A stretch of 64,000 bases of DNA from Leptobrachium leishanense (taxonomy: Eukaryota; Chordata; Amphibia; Anura; Megophryidae): positions 16,732,376-16,796,375 of the forward strand of contig CM019075.1 of assembly GCA_009667805.1 (NCBI GenBank), read 5' to 3'. The position numbers were made by a program, and so were the translations under genes. This document shows positions 1 through 10,599 of the stretch, piece after piece. Each line of letters opens with the position of its first letter. Position 1 is the first letter of the stretch. The notes below the pieces were generated by a model that saw nothing but the letters and a program-made list of their open reading frames with translations, searched no databases and was not told the DNA's origin.

Positions 1-888
1 CTACCGTATCCGAGTCGGTTGGGAGGTAAGATAGACGATCAATGATCGACATGAGCGATTTTTAATGCACTCCTATCCCCCTTCCAGAAAAACTTTTCGA
101 ATGGCTAAATTAAAGAGGAATAAATGGCAGAACTATGATAAATTCACAGATTAAGGAACTGCCAATGGGTTTACTGTACTTTCCTAGTGTCGTTTCCACC
201 TCTGGTCCTCTCGAAGTAGGTCAGCATTGTTTACTACCAGAGTTTCTATGGGAGTTCTATGGAGCGGGACACTTTAAGACTTGCAAAGTATATTCGCCAT
301 TGTTGCAAACACCAGTTTCGTTTCGATGGTAAAGGGAGAATAGCCGCAGTTTACACTTTTACAGGATAATGCTGGTACTGTCATTCAACATAGTTTGCAC
401 AAACTACACCTGCCTGTATTGGAATTTCTGTTTCTAGATGGTTGATGTTGACCAAAATCAAAACAACGCTCGAGAACGGTGCTTTGTGAAGAAAACCCCT
501 AAAAGGGACACCTTTACGGTTAGTTTATTCTGTCTCCGTTTCACAAATACTATAATTGCCAAGAAACTAACAAATCCTACAAAATCTCCTTAATTGACGT
601 GGCCCCGATGATAGGCGTATCGCTGACGCTGCCTAATGGATAAAGCGTTCCCTGCCACCGAGGCAGCACTGGCAAACGGAATTTAGTGCTGTTTGTGCAT
701 TATACTATAGGTAAAAGATTTGCATACATAGGAAGGTGGAATCATGATGAGCTGCTGCACTAGCAGATGCTGACATGTAGAGATGACCGGGGGAAAAAAG
801 CATTAAATTTAACATCTCAACCATCTGTATACGTCTGCTGACGCAATGCTAGCCCAACCAATACATTGTTACAGCTGCTGGGCACATA
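1..888. other. Anonymous single-copy-looking DNA
   Basis: No convincing coding region, RNA gene or repeat is recognisable. Reading frames are short and lack family motifs. The stretch ends at the TA dinucleotide (887-888) where the Tc1 element is inserted. Confidence 0.5.
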
Positions 889-2538
889 CAGTCAGGTCCA
901 GAAATATTGGGACATGGACACAATTCTAACATCTTTGGCTCTATACACCACCACAATGGAGTTGGAAGGAAACAAACACAATGTGCTTTAACTGCAGACT
1001 GTCAGCTTTAATTTGAGGGTATGTACATCCAATTCAGGTGAACAGTGTAGGACTTACAGCAGTTTGCAGATGTGCCTCCCACTTGTTAAGGGACCAAAGG
1101 TAATGGGACAGAATAATAATCCTAAATCAAACTTTCCCTTCTTAATACTTGGTTGCAAATCCTTTGCAGTCAATCACAGCCTGAAGTCTGGAACGCATAG
1201 ACATCACCAGACGCTGGGTTTCATCCCTGGTGATGCTCTGCCAGGCCTCTACTGCAACTGTCTTCAGTTCCTGCTTGTTCTTGGGGCATTTTCCCTTCAG
1301 TTTTGTCTTCAGCAAGTGAAATGCATGTTCAATGGGATTCAGGTCAGGTGATTGACTTGGCCATTGCATAACATTCCACTTCTGTCCCTTCAAAAACTCT
1401 TTGGTTGCTTTTGCAGTATGCTTTGGGTCATTGTCCATCTGCATTGTGAAGCGCCGTCCAATGAGTTCTGCAGCATTTGGCTGAATGTGAGCAGATAATA
1501 TTGCCCGAAACACTTCAGAATTCATCCTGCTGCTTTTGTCAGAAGTCACATCATCAATAAATACAAGAGAACCAGTTCCAATGGCAGCCATACATGCCCA
1601 CGCCATGACACTACCACCACCATGCTTCACTGATGAGGTGGTATGCTTAGGAGGATCATGAGCAGTTCCTTTCCTTCTCCATACTCTTCTCTTCCTATCA
1701 CTCTGGTACAAGTTGATTTTGGTCTCATCTGTCCATAGGATCTTGTTCCAGAACTGTGAAGGCTTTGTTAGATGTTGTTTGACAAACTCTAATCTGGCCT
1801 TCCTGTTTTTGAGGCTCACCAATGGTTTACATCTTGTGGTGAACCCTCTGTATTCACTCTGGTGAAGTCTTCTCTTGATTGTTGACTTTGACACACATAC
1901 ACCTACCTCCTGGAGAGTGTTCTTGATCTGGCCAACTGTTGTGAAGGGTGTTTTCTTCACCAGGGAAAGAGTTATAAGGTCATCCACCACAGTTGTTTTC
2001 CGTTGTCTCCCGGGTCTTTTGGTGTTGCTGAGCTCGCCGGTGCATTCCTTCTTTTTGAGAATGTTCCAAACAGTTGTTTTGGCCACGCCTAATGTTCTTG
2101 CTATCTCTCTGATGGGTTTGTTTTGTTTCTTCAGCCTAATGATGGCTTGCTTCACTGATAGTGACAGCTCTTTGGATCTCATCTTGAGAGTTGACAGCAA
2201 CAGATTCCAAATGCAAATAGCACACTTGAAATGAACTCTGGGCCTTTTATCTGCACATTGTAATTGGGGTAATGAGGGAATATCACACATCTGGCCATGG
2301 AACAGCTGAGAAGCCAATTGTCCCATTACCTTTGGTCCCTTAACAAGTGGGAGGCATATCTGCAAACTGCTGTAAGTCCTACACCGTTCACCTGAGTTGG
2401 ATGTACATACCCTAAAATTAAAGCTGACAGTCTGCAGTTAAAGCACATTGTGTTTGTTTCATTCCAACTCCATTGTGGTGGTGTATAGAGCAAAAGATGT
2501 TAGAATTGTCGATGTCCCAATATTTCTGGACCTGACTG
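889..2538 (-). mobile_element. Tc1/mariner transposon, apparently complete
   Basis: The element is 1650 bp and is flanked on both sides by TA (887-888 and 2539-2540), the target duplication of Tc1/mariner. It has long terminal inverted repeats of about 220 bp (889-1110 and 2319-2538). Both start CAGTCAGGTCCAGAAATATT when read inward and differ by only a few bases. The single internal gene on the minus strand is uninterrupted. Intact ends, duplication and gene together suggest a recent insertion. I cannot name the subfamily from sequence alone. Confidence 0.95.
1142..2182 (-). CDS. Tc1-like DD34E transposase, full length
   Basis: This 346-residue protein would bind the terminal repeats and cut and paste the element into TA sites. 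The N-terminal ~110 residues hold two helix-turn-helix segments (for example IREIARTLGVAKTTVWNIL, about residues 24-42), separated by a basic GRPR-type linker (PGRQRK, 57-62). The catalytic triad is present: D152 in LWTDETKINLYQ, D250 in MQMDNDPKHTA and E285 in SPDLNPIEHAF. The 34-residue D-to-E spacing is the Tc1 signature. The glycine-rich HGGGSVMAW box is at 187-195. The frame stays open 61 codons upstream of the chosen ATG, but that part is TIR-derived and has no transposase similarity. MRSKELS is the usual Tc1 start and gives the usual family length. No stop or frameshift is visible. Confidence 0.93.
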   Translation of the reverse strand: MRSKELSLSVKQAIIRLKKQNKPIREIARTLGVAKTTVWNILKKKECTGELSNTKRPGRQRKTTVVDDLITLSLVKKTPFTTVGQIKNTLQEVGVCVSKSTIKRRLHQSEYRGFTTRCKPLVSLKNRKARLEFVKQHLTKPSQFWNKILWTDETKINLYQSDRKRRVWRRKGTAHDPPKHTTSSVKHGGGSVMAWACMAAIGTGSLVFIDDVTSDKSSRMNSEVFRAILSAHIQPNAAELIGRRFTMQMDNDPKHTAKATKEFLKGQKWNVMQWPSQSPDLNPIEHAFHLLKTKLKGKCPKNKQELKTVAVEAWQSITRDETQRLVMSMRSRLQAVIDCKGFATKY

Positions 2539-2540
2539 TA

Positions 2541-3274
2541 GATTGCAGGTCATCTTCTCTCTTTGTGATTAAACCTACATTTGACATTAGTGTTTAAATG
2601 AAAACAGAGGTTACTTCTGTCTGCTTAGATGCTCTGCTGATACTGCAAACTTGAAGTTATTTAACCGATTCCCTCTGGATGTGTACACAACTTATAGGGA
2701 CGCTCCAGAAAAGCAAACCAGTTTAGTTTTGGTTTTGCATATGATTTTATTACTCACTCTGTAATGCAACTTGTGAAACTTCTATGGCGTATACCAACAG
2801 CTAAACCAGGACTGCTCAGCCTTGGCTCTCCAGATGCCTGAAGTACACCTTCCCCTCATGATGCTTGATCACTCATTAGGTCGGCAGAGCTTTAAGAGAC
2901 ATGTAGTTCCAAGACATCTGTAGAACCAGGCTTGAGCATAAATTGTCGGTCACAATGCACAGCTTGGTCTTACTGTGTGGAGCCCAATACAGTATCATCT
3001 CACAATGCACAGTGCTTGATCATGGTGTACGAAGCCCATTACAGTATGATCTCACAATGCACAGTGCTTGGTCCCCACCCCCACACATCAATCCATCATT
3101 CTGACCAGATGCTCGCATAAATTGTGTGTAAAAAGCATGCAAAGTTATGGAAGTATTCAAGTTATGTAAGATACGCACTTTCCGTATATACGAACGAAAG
3201 TTACGTACAGTACCACAATTGTGCAAGAAAAAAAAAGGGGGTGAAAGAAGCAGGGGATGATTTTTACTGGTTTC
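2541..3274. other. Anonymous DNA with an old MITE-like piece and a short tandem duplication
   Basis: About 2805-2930 resembles the repeat at 32768-33375 (words such as CTTGGCTCTCCAGATG and CATGTAGTTCCAAGAC). At 2946-3075 a unit of about 53 bp containing TCACAATGCACAG is repeated roughly 2.5 times. No gene is recognised. Confidence 0.4.
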
Positions 3275-3985
3275 TATCGAAATCCCTACAACCAGGTTCC
3301 CTAATGCCAACATCCCGATGGCCAACTTCCAGACAGAACAAGTGCCGGAGTTTACCAAGTTCCCTACACAGACCACTCCCTGATGGCCAACTTCCAGACA
3401 TCCAAAATCCCAGCGGCTAACCCTAATCATAACACCCTAACCCTTAGGGAGTTATGTTTAGGATTAGGGAGTTATGTTTAGGATTACGGGGTTAGGGCTA
3501 GGATTACGGGGTTAGGGCTAGGATTACGGGGTTAGGGCTAGGATTACGGGGTTAGGGCTAGGATTACGGGGTTAGGGCTAGGATTACGGGGTTAGGGCTA
3601 GGATTACGGGGTTAGGGCTAGGATTACGGGGTTAGGGCTAGGATTACGGGGTTAGGGCTAGGATTACGGGGTTAGGGCTAGGTTTAGAGGGTTAGGGCTA
3701 GGTTTAGAGGGTTAGGGCTAGGTTTAGAGGGTTAGGGCTAGGTTTAGAGGGTTAGGGCTAGGTTTAGAGGGTTAGGGCTAGGTTTAGGGGGTTAGGGCTA
3801 GGTTTCGAGGGTTAGGGCTAGGTTTTGAGGGTTAGGGTAAGGGGGTTAGGTGTTTAGGGTTAGCCGCTGGGATTTTGGATGTCTGGAAGTTGGCTGTCAG
3901 GTAAGTCCGCCAATTGTTCTGATAGTTGGACGTCAGGATGTTGGCATTCGGGAACCTGGTTATAGGGATATTGTCCAGCACCTGA
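3275..3985. mobile_element. Fold-back element enclosing a telomere-like array
   Basis: Two imperfect inverted arms flank a tandem array. The left arm (about 3275-3430) contains AACCAGGTTCCCTAATGCCA, CCAACTTCCAGACATCCAAA and CCCAGCGGCTAACCCTAA. The right arm (about 3850-3985) carries the same words in reverse complement. No transposase gene is present and no clear target duplication was found. It is best described as a non-autonomous fold-back element or an inverted duplication around a satellite. Confidence 0.7.
3430..3850 (+). repeat. 20-bp telomere-like minisatellite
   Basis: About 20 copies of a 20-bp unit, GGATTACGGGGTTAGGGCTA, lie here, drifting to a GGTTTAGAGGGTTAGGGCTA variant near the right end. 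Each unit contains TTAGGG, so the array looks like an interstitial telomere repeat. The 20-bp period and the flanking inverted arms show it is a separate minisatellite. Confidence 0.9.
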
Positions 3986-4386
3986 ATTTTACAACTTTGA
4001 TTATTATTTTTTTAATCTGATGAATCGAAATAGAAATTGACCAACTAATTACATTATGAAAATAATCATTAGTTGCAGTCCTAAATATGTTACCATCATC
4101 CTAAAATAGATTCATAAGCATGTACAAACCTATTTAATGTTTTAAATCACCCATAAAGCTATGAATAGTTTATCAAATTGCATAATTTCTAAAATAAAAC
4201 CGTTCTATATATTATTAATGGCTTGTCTTGATGCGTATCTTTTTAAAGTCACATATTGGGTGATATCTGTCCTGGATATTATTTTTTTTGTTTTCTACAT
4301 GTTGACTTTTATTTTTGTCGTAATAATAATCTGCATTAAGTCAGGAGTCCCCAAACGCCCACATTGTACGCGACAGTCCCGATTTA
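3986..4386. other. AT-rich anonymous DNA
   Basis: AT-rich sequence without a recognised gene or repeat. It ends at the TTA target duplication of the next MITE. Confidence 0.4.
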
Positions 4387-4813
4387 GGCTGGGGTCAGAC
4401 CAGCGCACTTTTAACGTGCGTTCTGGCGCACATAATTACGGCCGCACTAGCAGCAGATGACGGGCAATGACGGCCAATATACGATGTACGGCCGCACAAA
4501 AGTCCAGCCGTGCAACGCAAGTGGAATTTGAACGCATTTTTTTGAGAACGCTGAACCGCTAGTACTGACGTACTGAGTGCGCAGCTGCGGCATAGCGGCG
4601 TGTTTGCGTGATTAGGAGATGTCAGACGCCGCTAATGTCCAGCCTACATAATGTCCAGACGCAAAAATAGTTTTATTGATGATCCGTACAAAATCACGCC
4701 CGAAAATGCGCGTCGTCTGACCGTTTTTGCGCATTCCGTGAAAAAATACGTCAATGCGTTCGGACGCACTTTTTCACGTTCGCGGGGAAAAATGCTTTCG
4801 TCTGACCCTTGCC
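4387..4813 (+). mobile_element. PIF/Harbinger-like MITE, family 1, copy A
   Basis: A 427-bp element with terminal repeats GGCTGGGGTCAGAC (left) and GGCAAGGGTCAGAC (right, read inward), flanked by TTA at 4384-4386 and 4814-4816. Three further copies lie at 23042-23468 (inverted, also 427 bp), 30551-30976 and 31723-32126. The 3-bp duplication suggests PIF/Harbinger; no transposase is present to confirm it. Confidence 0.85.
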
Positions 4814-4816
4814 TTA

Positions 4817-5165
4817 GGGTGACGGCTTTCGAGTTGAAGCAGTGGGTACAGGCCTGCCTGACCTTTTTAGACCTCTTTTTCTGGCTGATCGCACCTTTTT
4901 TCAGGCAAGACTACCACTTTTATGGCCCATTTCTGACCCTCACCCCCTCTAAAACCAGCTTTCCCCCTTCATACTACCCAATGGTGGGAGGTATGCTTTC
5001 TTGTAGACCTAAATTTTTCAAAATCCCTAGATTGTAAGCTCCTATGAGCAGGGCCCTCTAGATCTCGTTTCTGTCTATGTCCGTTTATCTGTATCTCGTT
5101 CCCTTTGGTTATTGTAAAGCGCTGCAGAAACTGTTGGTGCTATATAAATGACGACAATAATTATT
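4817..5165 (+). repeat. L2-type LINE 3' tail fragment
   Basis: The words GATTGTAAGCTCCTATGAGC, GTAAAGCGCTGCAGAAACTG and GGTGCTATATAAATGACGAC are typical of the 3' end of vertebrate L2/CR1-group LINEs. No coding part is recognisable here. Confidence 0.65.
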
Positions 5166-5830
5166 TAGCTGCAATTTCTCATGAGATCAAAGTCCTATTT
5201 TAATGCCGTTTCATACAATCAGGCAGGTTTACTGTAAGTGCATGAATGGAGAGAGGGTTATTCAAGGCCATAATAAATGTCTCCTAATCACAGCTCAATA
5301 AAAATTAAATGTATATATATATATATATTTTTTTTTTATTTTTCAATTAAAAAAAAAATACAAATTTTCCACTGCGCTAACAAGTGAGGAACAAATTTCT
5401 GTAGCAAATAAAATTCATAAATGTAGTATTTTGTGATCAAAAAAGAATATACCATATAAAAAAATCTACATGTAAATATAAGCTTCTAGTAAAACAAAAC
5501 TGTAAACAAAAAGTAGAAAATTTACTTAAATATTCTGTCCCGAGACAAATGGGAAATAGACCAAAAATGGACGCTATTCCAGGTCGATGGCTACCATTAG
5601 AGCGTTGCCAACGGGATTAACAAGTGAAGTAGCGCACACTGCAGCATGTGCCAGGAGTCGAAGAGGAGTTGTACGTGACGAGGGACAAAAGGTGAGTAAA
5701 ATCACCACCCCCCCCCCCCTTGCTGCTACTCTTCGACTCAGGGACTCTAGAACCTGTTAGTCCCTGAGGTTTTTCTGCACAATCGGAGCTCCCTGTGTTA
5801 CTTGAGAACTTTACATACGCCAGTTACAAG
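5166..5830. other. AT-rich anonymous DNA
   Basis: AT-rich stretch with poly-A/T and a TATA run near 5310-5350 and a poly-C run near 5708. No gene is recognised. Confidence 0.4.
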
Positions 5831-6001
5831 TACTTATATAGCACCAACAGATTCCGTAGCGTTTAACAATGGGAAAGCACAAACAGATGACCTAATAATA
5901 AAACGTAAGGAACAGACGGCCCTGCCCATAGGATAATTGTCCTGCAAATGCAGCAATTTAAACAAGTGCTCAGCCAGACATCCCATGAGCTTACAATCTA
6001 A
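5831..6001 (-). repeat. Antisense L2-type LINE 3' tail
   Basis: Reading the minus strand gives the usual L2-like tail words: TAGATTGTAAGCTCATGGGA at one end and GGTGCTATATAAGTACTTGT at the other. The SINE begins immediately to the right. Confidence 0.55.
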
Positions 6002-6232
6002 AGGACTAAGGCAAGGTATGTACCGGCTGGGTGGAGTAGAGGTAACATTTCTGCTTGGAGAGAGCCTGTGGAGTCATGGGTTCGATCCCAGCAAGAGCAC
6101 CTCTCCAGTAAGTGTCCTTGGGCAAGACACCTAACGGTACATACTCGCCACCCAGGACATACTTGAAAACGAGAGAAATCTCCAATGTGTCCTTCCTGGT
6201 AAAATACTTTCTCCAAAAAAAAAAAAAAAGTG
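6002..6232 (+). mobile_element. tRNA-derived SINE
   Basis: The 5' part has a good pol III B box, GGTTCGATCCC (6079-6089), and a weaker A-box-like stretch TGGGTGGAGTAGAGG (about 6028-6042), placing the head among tRNA-derived SINEs. The 3' part (6152-6212: AGGACATACTTGAAAACGAG ... CCTTCCTGGTAAAATACTTT) matches the 3' ends of the LINE copies at 7745-7812 and 12491-12552. The element ends in an A run near 6216-6230. It has no protein-coding capacity and would depend on a partner LINE for movement. The exact 5' end is uncertain and I found no target duplication. Confidence 0.82.
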
Positions 6233-6804
6233 AAACAAAAGGGAACAGGGGGAGTGTGAACATAAGTCCAGAGAGAATATAGCAGACACTGCATGATGAT
6301 AGACCAAGAGCTTGGACATGATGAGGTTAAACTGAGGATTGAAGCAGCTGAGAAACGGCGGCTATAGAATTAAAATAGGGTCTGGGTGGGGGGGGCCGGG
6401 TGGGACAGCAGAGAGAAAAATGGTAGTGAAGTGTGACTGAGGATAAATCAAATACAGAGTTTAGAGGGATAACCATTTGTTCATGCAAAGTATTTACAAC
6501 AGGGAGGAGCAGAGCAGACTGAGAATCCGCACAGAATTAAACTATCAAAAAGAAGAGGGAAGAAAAAAAAACTAGCAGCAGTAACAATAAGCCAAAAATT
6601 GTGTTGAGCCTTTCTGGATTTCTTGCAGGAAAGATTGCTATAAATATGGCTTGCTTGTGGTTCAGGGGAAAGTTCCGTAGCACATGCCCAAAACGATGGA
6701 CCGGAGCTACGCGCACGCGCATTGAGGTCACCACCACTAAAGCGATTGGTCACAGACATGGTGACGCCACAAGTAACAGACAGCTGAGAAATTCAAATTC
6801 CTAA
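6233..6804. other. Anonymous DNA
   Basis: No gene, RNA or repeat recognised. A G-rich run lies near 6385. Confidence 0.4.
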
Positions 6805-7360
6805 AATTTACCCCAAACTAGGCGCCCTGTACAGAAACAAATCTTGCCTGAGCCCTGCGGTAAGAAAGCAGATTGTACAACAAATGCTTATGCCAATGCT
6901 TAGGCTATTGAATACGGAGATGTAGTGTATGCAGCTGCCCCGCAAACACACCTCCAGAAACTTACTACATTGTATAACTCATTCAGCCACTTTGTGCTAC
7001 AATGTAACTGCATGACCCACCATTGTGACATGGTAAACAGCTAAACTGGCCGTCTCTGGAATCCAGACGCACCCTTCCGACCTGGTGTTTAAGAGCTTTT
7101 CTAGGAAGCTGCCACCCTACCTGAATAGGCGGCTTCCCTCAGTAGTTCCCTCAGCCTATAACCTCCGATCCAGCACCTGCACCTTACTTACAATACCACA
7201 ATACAAAAAGAAAGTGGCTCCATCCTCATTTACCTACAGAGCACCGAAATTATGGACTAACCTCCCAGACGCCATCAAATCTTCCCCCAGTCTAAAGTCC
7301 CTTAAGAGATCTCTATTAACGTACCTCAATACAGAATGCACCTGTAAACATGTTACATAG
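6805..7360 (+). pseudogene. LINE ORF2 C-terminal fragment, frameshifted
   Basis: The best-preserved part (7085-7360) reads LPPYLNRRLP, then SSFTYRAPKLWTNLPDAIKS and SLKSLKRSLLTYL. This is the post-RT C-terminal region found in CR1/L2/Rex1-group LINEs. The upstream part (about 6830-7080) is the same domain as in the second copy but is broken by frame changes and a stop. No catalytic motif remains. Confidence 0.75.
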
Positions 7361-7640
7361 TGACTATATACAGAATGCACCTGTAAACATGTAACATAGT
7401 GACTATATACAGAATGCACCTGTAAACATGTTACATAGTGACTATATACAGAATGCACCTGTAAACATGTAACAGTGACTATATACAGAATGCACCTGTA
7501 AACATGTAACAGTGACTATATACAGAATGCACCTGTAAACATGTAACATAGTGACTATATACAGAATGCACCTGTAAACATGTAACAGTGACTATATACA
7601 GAATGCACCTGTAAACATGTAACCTAGTGACTATATTACT
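7345..7640 (+). repeat. 36-39 bp minisatellite in LINE 3'UTR
   Basis: About eight copies of GTGACTATATACAGAATGCA + CCTGTAAACATGTAACATA lie directly after the LINE ORF stop. The same array, independently expanded and more diverged, is in the second LINE copy at 11925-12392. Confidence 0.9.
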
Positions 7641-8331
7641 TACATATTTCTTTTCTGTGATAATCTGTATATATGTGTTTTTAATATCTTGCATTTTGTT
7701 ACTTTGAATTGTTACAATCGTTACAGAAATACAATGTTCTTGAACCCAGGACATACTGAAAACGAGAGAAATCTCAATGTATCCTTCCTGGTAAAATACT
7801 TTATAAATAAAACCCTAAATATATCAACCTATTTATCAGTGGTGTATTTAGGTTTTGTGCTGCCCTAGGCCTGACTAAACTTGTGCACCCCTAATTTAAA
7901 TTTGACACACCTCATCCTGTTTAAACCCCACCCCTTCATCTCCAGCACTGCAGTGTTAATTTTGACAAATTACATTTTTAGTCTTAATTTTAGTCTTTTG
8001 ACTAAAATCCGACGAAATTTAAGTGGTATTTTAGTCAACTAAATTTAGAGTAGATTTTAGTCGACTAAAATCAAATGTGTTTAGTTAATGTGTAATTCAT
8101 TATTTAAGCATTTCTGCAGCATTTGCAAACTCATTTTATACTCCTGGGGCTGGATTACATGCCTGGAGTAAATGAAAAAAGGGAGTAAGTGAACTTCTAA
8201 CTCCATAGACTTTAATGGCTCTTGAAGTTCACTTGCCTTCCTTGTGGAACTAAAAAAAAAAAAATCACCAAATCGCTATCAACTCCCCTCTCAGCATTGA
8301 ATGACAATAGAGGATATAGTGCCCTAGCTCA

Positions 8332-8910
8332 CATGGATATATATTGCCCCCAGACCAGCTCACACATGGATATATTGCCCCCAGACCAGCTCACACATGG
8401 ATATATTACCCCCAGACCAGCTCACACATGGATATATTGCCCCCAGACCAGCTCACACATGGATATATTGCCCCCAGACCAGCTCACACATGGATATATT
8501 GCCCCCAGACCAGCTCACACATGGATATATTGCCCCCAGACCAGCTCACACATGGATATATTGCCCCAGACCAGCTCACACATGGATATATTGCCCAAGA
8601 CCAGCTCACACATGGATATTGCCCAAGACCAGCTCACTCATGGATATTGCCCAAGACCATCTCACTCATGGATATTGCCCCAGCAGCTCTCATGGATATT
8701 GCCCCAGCAGCTCTCATGGATATTGCCCCAGCAGCTCTCATGGATATTGCCCCAGCAGCTCTCATGGATATTGACCCAGCAGCTCTCATGGATATTGACC
8801 CAGCAGCTCTCATGGATATTGACCCAGCAGCTCTCATGGATATTGACCCAGCAGCTCTCATGGATATTGACCCAGCAGCTCTCATGGATATACTGCCCCC
8901 AGCTCACCTC
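8332..8910 (+). repeat. Minisatellite, CCAGCTCACACATGGATAT type
   Basis: Units of about 31 bp (CCAGCTCACACATGGATATA + TTGCCCCCAGA) grade into 24-bp units (CATGGATATTGCCCCAGCAG + CTCT). The same core word recurs in three other hAT elements of this window. Confidence 0.93.
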
Positions 8911-8917
8911 CTGGCGC

Positions 8918-9091
8918 CGCCGCGTGTTCGGCTCTCTCTGAGCGTCCGGCGGCATGGAGCTTGGGCGCTCGCCTCGGGTAGCCACGTGACCAGCCGCGAT
9001 CTCGCGAGAACTCGGCTGGTGACGTGGTTCCCCCAGGCGCGCGCTAAAGCTCCATGGCTTCGGACGCTCGCAGGGAGCCAAACACGCGGCG
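8918..9091. promoter_or_regulatory. Palindromic core with TCTCGCGAGA motif
   Basis: GC-rich inverted repeat whose arms run from CGCCGCGTGTTCGGCTC to its complement near 9091. At the centre is a perfect TCTCGCGAGA (9000-9009), flanked by CACGTGAC. TCTCGCGAGA is an established vertebrate promoter motif (CGCG element, bound by Kaiso/ZBTB33-type factors) and CACGTG is an E-box. That it drives transcription here is only inference. A related palindrome is at 38010-38168. Confidence 0.5.
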
Positions 9092-9659
9092 TGGGAGGCT
9101 GGAGCCGAACACTGGTTGCAGGGTGACACATTTTCATTGATTGACGAAAATGGCAGAGTATTTTCGCCATGATTTTCGTCAGGCACACATCATTTTCGTC
9201 TCGTTACAATTTCGTTACTAGTAAGGAAATAGTGTGTATGACGAAAATATTTTGTCGCCGAAATTAACACTGCAGCACTGATTGTATACTTAGCTTCCTC
9301 CACGATGACTGGGTCTGCTGGAACCGATCCTGATTGGGGGAGGGGAACCACAAGACTGCCGTGGATAGACAGAATAGACTGTAAACTCGGATAGTAAAAT
9401 AATCATCAATTTAATCCGTATGAATTAAAACCATATATGGACATGTAAATCCGACGTGTTTCGTCGCACAGTGGCGACTTTCTCGAGGATAATATCCTTT
9501 CAAAATATATACATTCTGTGTGTAATATATATATATATAACCCCGCCCCTTAGAACAGTTAATTGAAGACTGGTGCTTAGGGTTGCCACCTTTTCTTCAA
9601 GCCAAACACTCTAGTGCTAGGCTTGGGCGGCAATTTATTTCCCCCATTACGCGTATATA

Positions 9660-9945
9660 TTATGGCACGTGGTATGCATTGCATGGCAGACTGCTATGAT
9701 GGCACACTGGTATTATGACATGTCAGACTGGTATTACAGCACACTGGTATGCATGGCAGACCGGTATTATGACACATTGGTATGTATGTCCGACTGATAT
9801 GCGCACTGGTATTAGTGACACACTGGTATTGGGGAATACTGGATGGTATTATGGCACACTGGCTGTTATGTATGGCAGACTGGTATTAGGGCACACTGGC
9901 TGGTATGTACGGCATACTGGCTTGTTTGGCAGACTGGTATTAAGA
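9660..9945 (+). repeat. Degenerate short tandem repeat
   Basis: Irregular units of about 20 bp built from GGCACACTGGTATTATG / GGCAGACTGGTATTA. Heavily diverged, lying within the older hAT-like element. Confidence 0.7.
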
Positions 9946-10599
9946 GAGGTGGGAGGGATTTACTTATCAAGATCAGATAAATTTGTTGTCACCATGATTC
10001 TTGGAGCCTGAGGAATGGATCCAGATCCCTGAATGATTGCAGCGGGCACAGCTCAGAGCAGTCCATCTTGGGAGTGCTGCTGCCTCTCTCCACTTGGTCA
10101 TGTGTGCCTGAGCGGGAACAAGTGGCTAATGGGAGGAGGAAGGGATGGGACGTCACTGCACCACCCCCACATGTCAGTGACTGGTGGTGTGGAGCGTCTC
10201 TCCGTCGCACGCACACTGCCCTGCATACCAGTGAAGATTCGAGGAGCAGGCAGCACAAACTTTCTGCTCTCCTCTGTAGCTGCCCCTGTAATAGTCGATC
10301 GGCAAAGGTGCAGCATGCTTAAGAGGGATGCAGGTCCTCTACCGGTGCATCGTGTTTCCATGCCACCACCATCTTGGAACGCCCCTCCGAGTGACACGTT
10401 TCCAGTCTATGTGACTAGGCGGCCGATCCTTGCTCTGGTCACTTCCGGTGGCCATCTTTGCAGTTCAAATAAAGTTTTTTTGTAGTTTCGGCGATCATAA
10501 CTTCCAATTCCCATGTTATACAGTCTCCATGCGAGCCCAAGGCTTTTTTTTTTTGCTGCCCCCCTAGAAAGTGCCGGCCTAGGCCAAGATACTGCACTG

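Larger units (their letters stand above)
6805..7812 (+). mobile_element. 5'-truncated LINE, 3' end (copy 1)
   Basis: Only the 3' end of a non-LTR retrotransposon remains. It starts inside the C-terminal part of the reverse-transcriptase ORF, in the same sequence as 11405-11930. It then holds a 3'UTR minisatellite (7345-7640) and the tail shared with the SINE at 6002-6232 (7745-7800, followed by TATAAATAAA). The 5' truncation is typical of incomplete reverse transcription. Confidence 0.8.
7951..9272. mobile_element. Non-autonomous hAT element with minisatellite and palindrome
   Basis: The ends are CAGTGTTAATTT and its reverse complement AAATTAACACTG. The element is flanked by a perfect 8-bp duplication, CAGCACTG (7943-7950 and 9273-9280), as in hAT transposition. 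TTTTAGTC/GACGAAAAT-type subterminal motifs repeat near both ends. The interior holds a tandem array (8332-8910) and a palindromic core (8918-9091). There is no transposase gene: the long reading frames across the array are products of its repeat structure. Confidence 0.92.
7837..10599. mobile_element. Old hAT-like element, interrupted by a younger hAT
   Basis: The left end CAGTGGTGTATTTAGG and the right end, read inward, CAGTGCAGTATCTTGG match at 12 of 16 positions. Both continue into CTAGGC-type words near the ends. The flanking 8-mers (CTATTTAT and GGTTTCAT) match only partly, so the boundaries are tentative. Inside is the complete hAT at 7951-9272. The remainder (9281-10590) shows a degenerate array of CTGGTATTA-containing units at about 9660-9945 but no transposase. 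Confidence 0.5.

Noticed and set aside
2183..2365. 61-residue N-terminal extension of the Tc1 transposase
   Set aside because: Open by chance through the inverted repeat region; family proteins start at the MRSKE-type methionine and are about 340-350 residues.
3430..3850. True telomere or interstitial telomere fusion site
   Set aside because: Period is 20 bp, not 6, and the array lies between inverted arms of a fold-back element.
6020..6100. Possible tRNA gene
   Set aside because: Good B box but poor A box and no cloverleaf; it continues into a LINE-type tail and A run, so it is a SINE head.
8222..9188. Several frames of 170-260 codons across the array
   Set aside because: Simultaneously open in multiple frames because of the minisatellite; no start context or domain.
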